DNA of 5,437 nt. Origin: CAZUSC01 sp964622915. Its GTDB lineage: Bacteria > Patescibacteriota > Andersenbacteria > UBA10190. The DNA lies in NCBI GenBank assembly GCA_964622915.1, contig CAZUSC010000032.1:1-5437 (forward strand). Direction: 5' to 3'. Below are positions 4,161-5,437 of the stretch, in pieces. A model generated the notes under the pieces. That model was not told where the DNA came from. It did not search any database and worked only from the letters and a program-made list of their open reading frames with translations. Position numbers and translations under genes: made by a program. The stretch's first letter is position 1. Every line of letters starts with the position of its first letter.

Positions 4161-5437
4161 CTATTCCGGAATCTCGCTGAAGCGGCTGGTATCTTGACCC
4201 GCGACCGGCTTGAATTGGCGTGGCAAGTACTTACGCAGCGCCATCAGTTCGTCTGATTTAAACAGCCAGACTAAAACTAGATAGACAATTATTCCGGCGG
4301 TGGCCGTTACTAACAGCTGCGTGAAGACTCCCCAAAATTTTTGCATGTTAACTAACAAGTGCACAGGATATTTTAGCAACTGCAGAACGGCCGAGGCCAC
4401 CACCGTGGCCACGACAATTTTAGCCAGGCTGATAATAACCTGCCGATCGTCAAACCCATGCAGCTGCCAGTGCAGTGTGCCCAGCAGCAGTACTAGTTGT
4501 ACGATGGCCGATACGGAAAAAGCCATAGCTAGGCCTTGTATGCCATAGCGTGGGGCTAAAGAAAAAGCTAAGGCTAGGTTTAACATCATGCTGACCGCGG
4601 AAATTACCAACGGAGTTCTAGTGTCATGCCGAGCGTAAAAGGCCCGTGTCAGCAGCGGAATGGTTGCTTGCGCAAATATGCTGATAATGAGGTAGCCGAA
4701 AGTTTGGTACGTTAAGATCGTATCATCCCAGTCAAAAGCACCGTCACCAAACAACACGCGGACAATTTGGGCCCGTAGCAAAAAGAAAAAGGCAGAAATT
4801 GGTATCACAAAAAATAAAATATACCGAAAAGTCCGGGTTAAGGTGTGCCGAAATTCGCTGCTGCGTCCGCGCGCTATCTGTTCGGCTAAGGTGGGAAAGG
4901 CCGCCTGGGAAAAAGCGATGCCAAAAATACCGATCGGCAAATATTGAATGTTATTGGCCAAATGAAAGGCTGTAATGCTGCCGGCTAATAAACCCGAGCC
5001 GAGAATAGTTACTACCAACAAATTCACTTGCTGGGCGGCTAGCCCAAAAACTCGCGGCAGCATCATGCGCCAGAGCTTTTGCAGGTCCTGCCATGACGAC
5101 ACCAGCACTGGCCGCCAGCGCCAGCCGACCGCCAGCATGCTGGGTAGTTGAGCCAAAGCATGTAAGGCCGCCCCCAGTACTACCCCCCAACCCAGGCCAA
5201 TAATGCCCATTAAGGGCACCAACACCACTACGCCAAAAATTATTCCCAGATTATATAGAATGGGCGCTAAAGCATAGGCCACAAAACGTTTAAAGGAATT
5301 TAAGACGCCAGAAAAAACAAAGCTTACTGCTAGCAATATCGGCTGCATAGCCATAATCCGCGATAACCGAATGGTCAATTCCAGTTTCTCGTCCATGAAC
5401 CCGGGGGCGATGAGCGGCATTAACTGGCTAGCAAATA
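4161..5437 (-). CDS. murJ: Lipid II flippase MurJ (MviN), N-terminus beyond the right edge
   Basis: MurJ is a MOP-superfamily membrane protein that moves the peptidoglycan precursor lipid II to the outer face of the cytoplasmic membrane. The visible 424 residues lack the first transmembrane helices. The frame stays open to the edge (FASQL precedes MPLIAPGF), so the Met at 5420 is internal. Family hallmarks appear in order: the LIAPGF segment, LNSFKRFVAYALAPILYN, AGSITAFHLANNIQYLP, GIFGIAFSQAAFPTL, LLRAQIVRVLFGDGAFD and FYARHDTRTPLVISA. Two further hydrophobic hairpins follow, then a short polar tail. About ten transmembrane helices are visible, consistent with a 14-helix protein of ordinary length. 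The N-terminal essential arginines known from E. coli MurJ cannot be checked here. The gene is transcribed toward the hydrolase gene and its promoter is outside the window. Confidence 0.95.
   Translation of the reverse strand, partial: FASQLMPLIAPGFMDEKLELTIRLSRIMAMQPILLAVSFVFSGVLNSFKRFVAYALAPILYNLGIIFGVVVLVPLMGIIGLGWGVVLGAALHALAQLPSMLAVGWRWRPVLVSSWQDLQKLWRMMLPRVFGLAAQQVNLLVVTILGSGLLAGSITAFHLANNIQYLPIGIFGIAFSQAAFPTLAEQIARGRSSEFRHTLTRTFRYILFFVIPISAFFFLLRAQIVRVLFGDGAFDWDDTILTYQTFGYLIISIFAQATIPLLTRAFYARHDTRTPLVISAVSMMLNLALAFSLAPRYGIQGLAMAFSVSAIVQLVLLLGTLHWQLHGFDDRQVIISLAKIVVATVVASAVLQLLKYPVHLLVNMQKFWGVFTQLLVTATAGIIVYLVLVWLFKSDELMALRKYLPRQFKPVAGQDTSRFSEIPE

Noticed and set aside
4153..4172. Bidirectional terminator between the converging genes
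   Set aside because: Only the 10-bp palindrome ATTCCGGAAT is present, inside the end of murJ, with no T-tract on either side.
3858..4256. Plus-strand frame overlapping the end of the hydrolase gene and of murJ
   Set aside because: It is out of frame with two confidently assigned genes and has no family features.

Overview
The window most resembles a chromosomal segment from an uncultivated bacterium of the Candidate Phyla Radiation (Patescibacteria). This is an inference. It rests on compact single-copy genes, a run of small secreted proteins without recognisable relatives, an Asn/Asp-rich repeat protein with the 'NTG...N...N' style common in that group, and degenerate low-complexity intergenic sequence upstream of the hydrolase gene. 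The standard genetic code fits all frames, and base composition is roughly balanced. No rRNA, tRNA, CRISPR array or insertion sequence is visible.

Layout from right to left, the direction in which most genes are read. A minus-strand murJ (lipid II flippase) enters from the right edge and ends at 4161. It converges, with only 8 bases between stop codons, on a plus-strand membrane gene of the YdjM/DUF457 metal-dependent hydrolase family (3583-4152). Divergent from the latter is a run of four minus-strand genes for exported proteins. Gene A (2747-3421) has an Ig-like domain, a Gly/Cys-rich linker and a compact helical C-terminal domain. Gene B (1888-2574) has a charged helix followed by a beta-rich four-cysteine domain. 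Gene C (530-1660) is a very acidic protein made of four 90-residue repeats. Gene D (left edge to 440) is a Gly/Gln/Ala/Ser-rich protein of which only the first 146 residues are seen.

Each of A-D begins with a clear Sec signal peptide. A and C share the same near-perfect Shine-Dalgarno sequence, which fixes their starts. A strong intrinsic terminator follows A, so the four genes are probably several transcription units and not one operon. Upstream of both B and C lies the same bipartite element, TACGCA, 8-9 bases, then a perfect DnaA-box 9-mer TTATCCACA. Nothing in the genes explains it, and it may be a shared promoter, a regulatory site or a set of DnaA-binding sites.

Taken together, the window looks like a cell-envelope region: MurJ exports the peptidoglycan precursor, and A-D are probably surface or extracellular proteins. 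The most unusual items are the exact 270-bp ABAB repeat architecture of gene C, the duplicated DnaA-box element, and the cluster of four unrelated exported proteins. No complete defence, mobile or biosynthetic system is recognisable.
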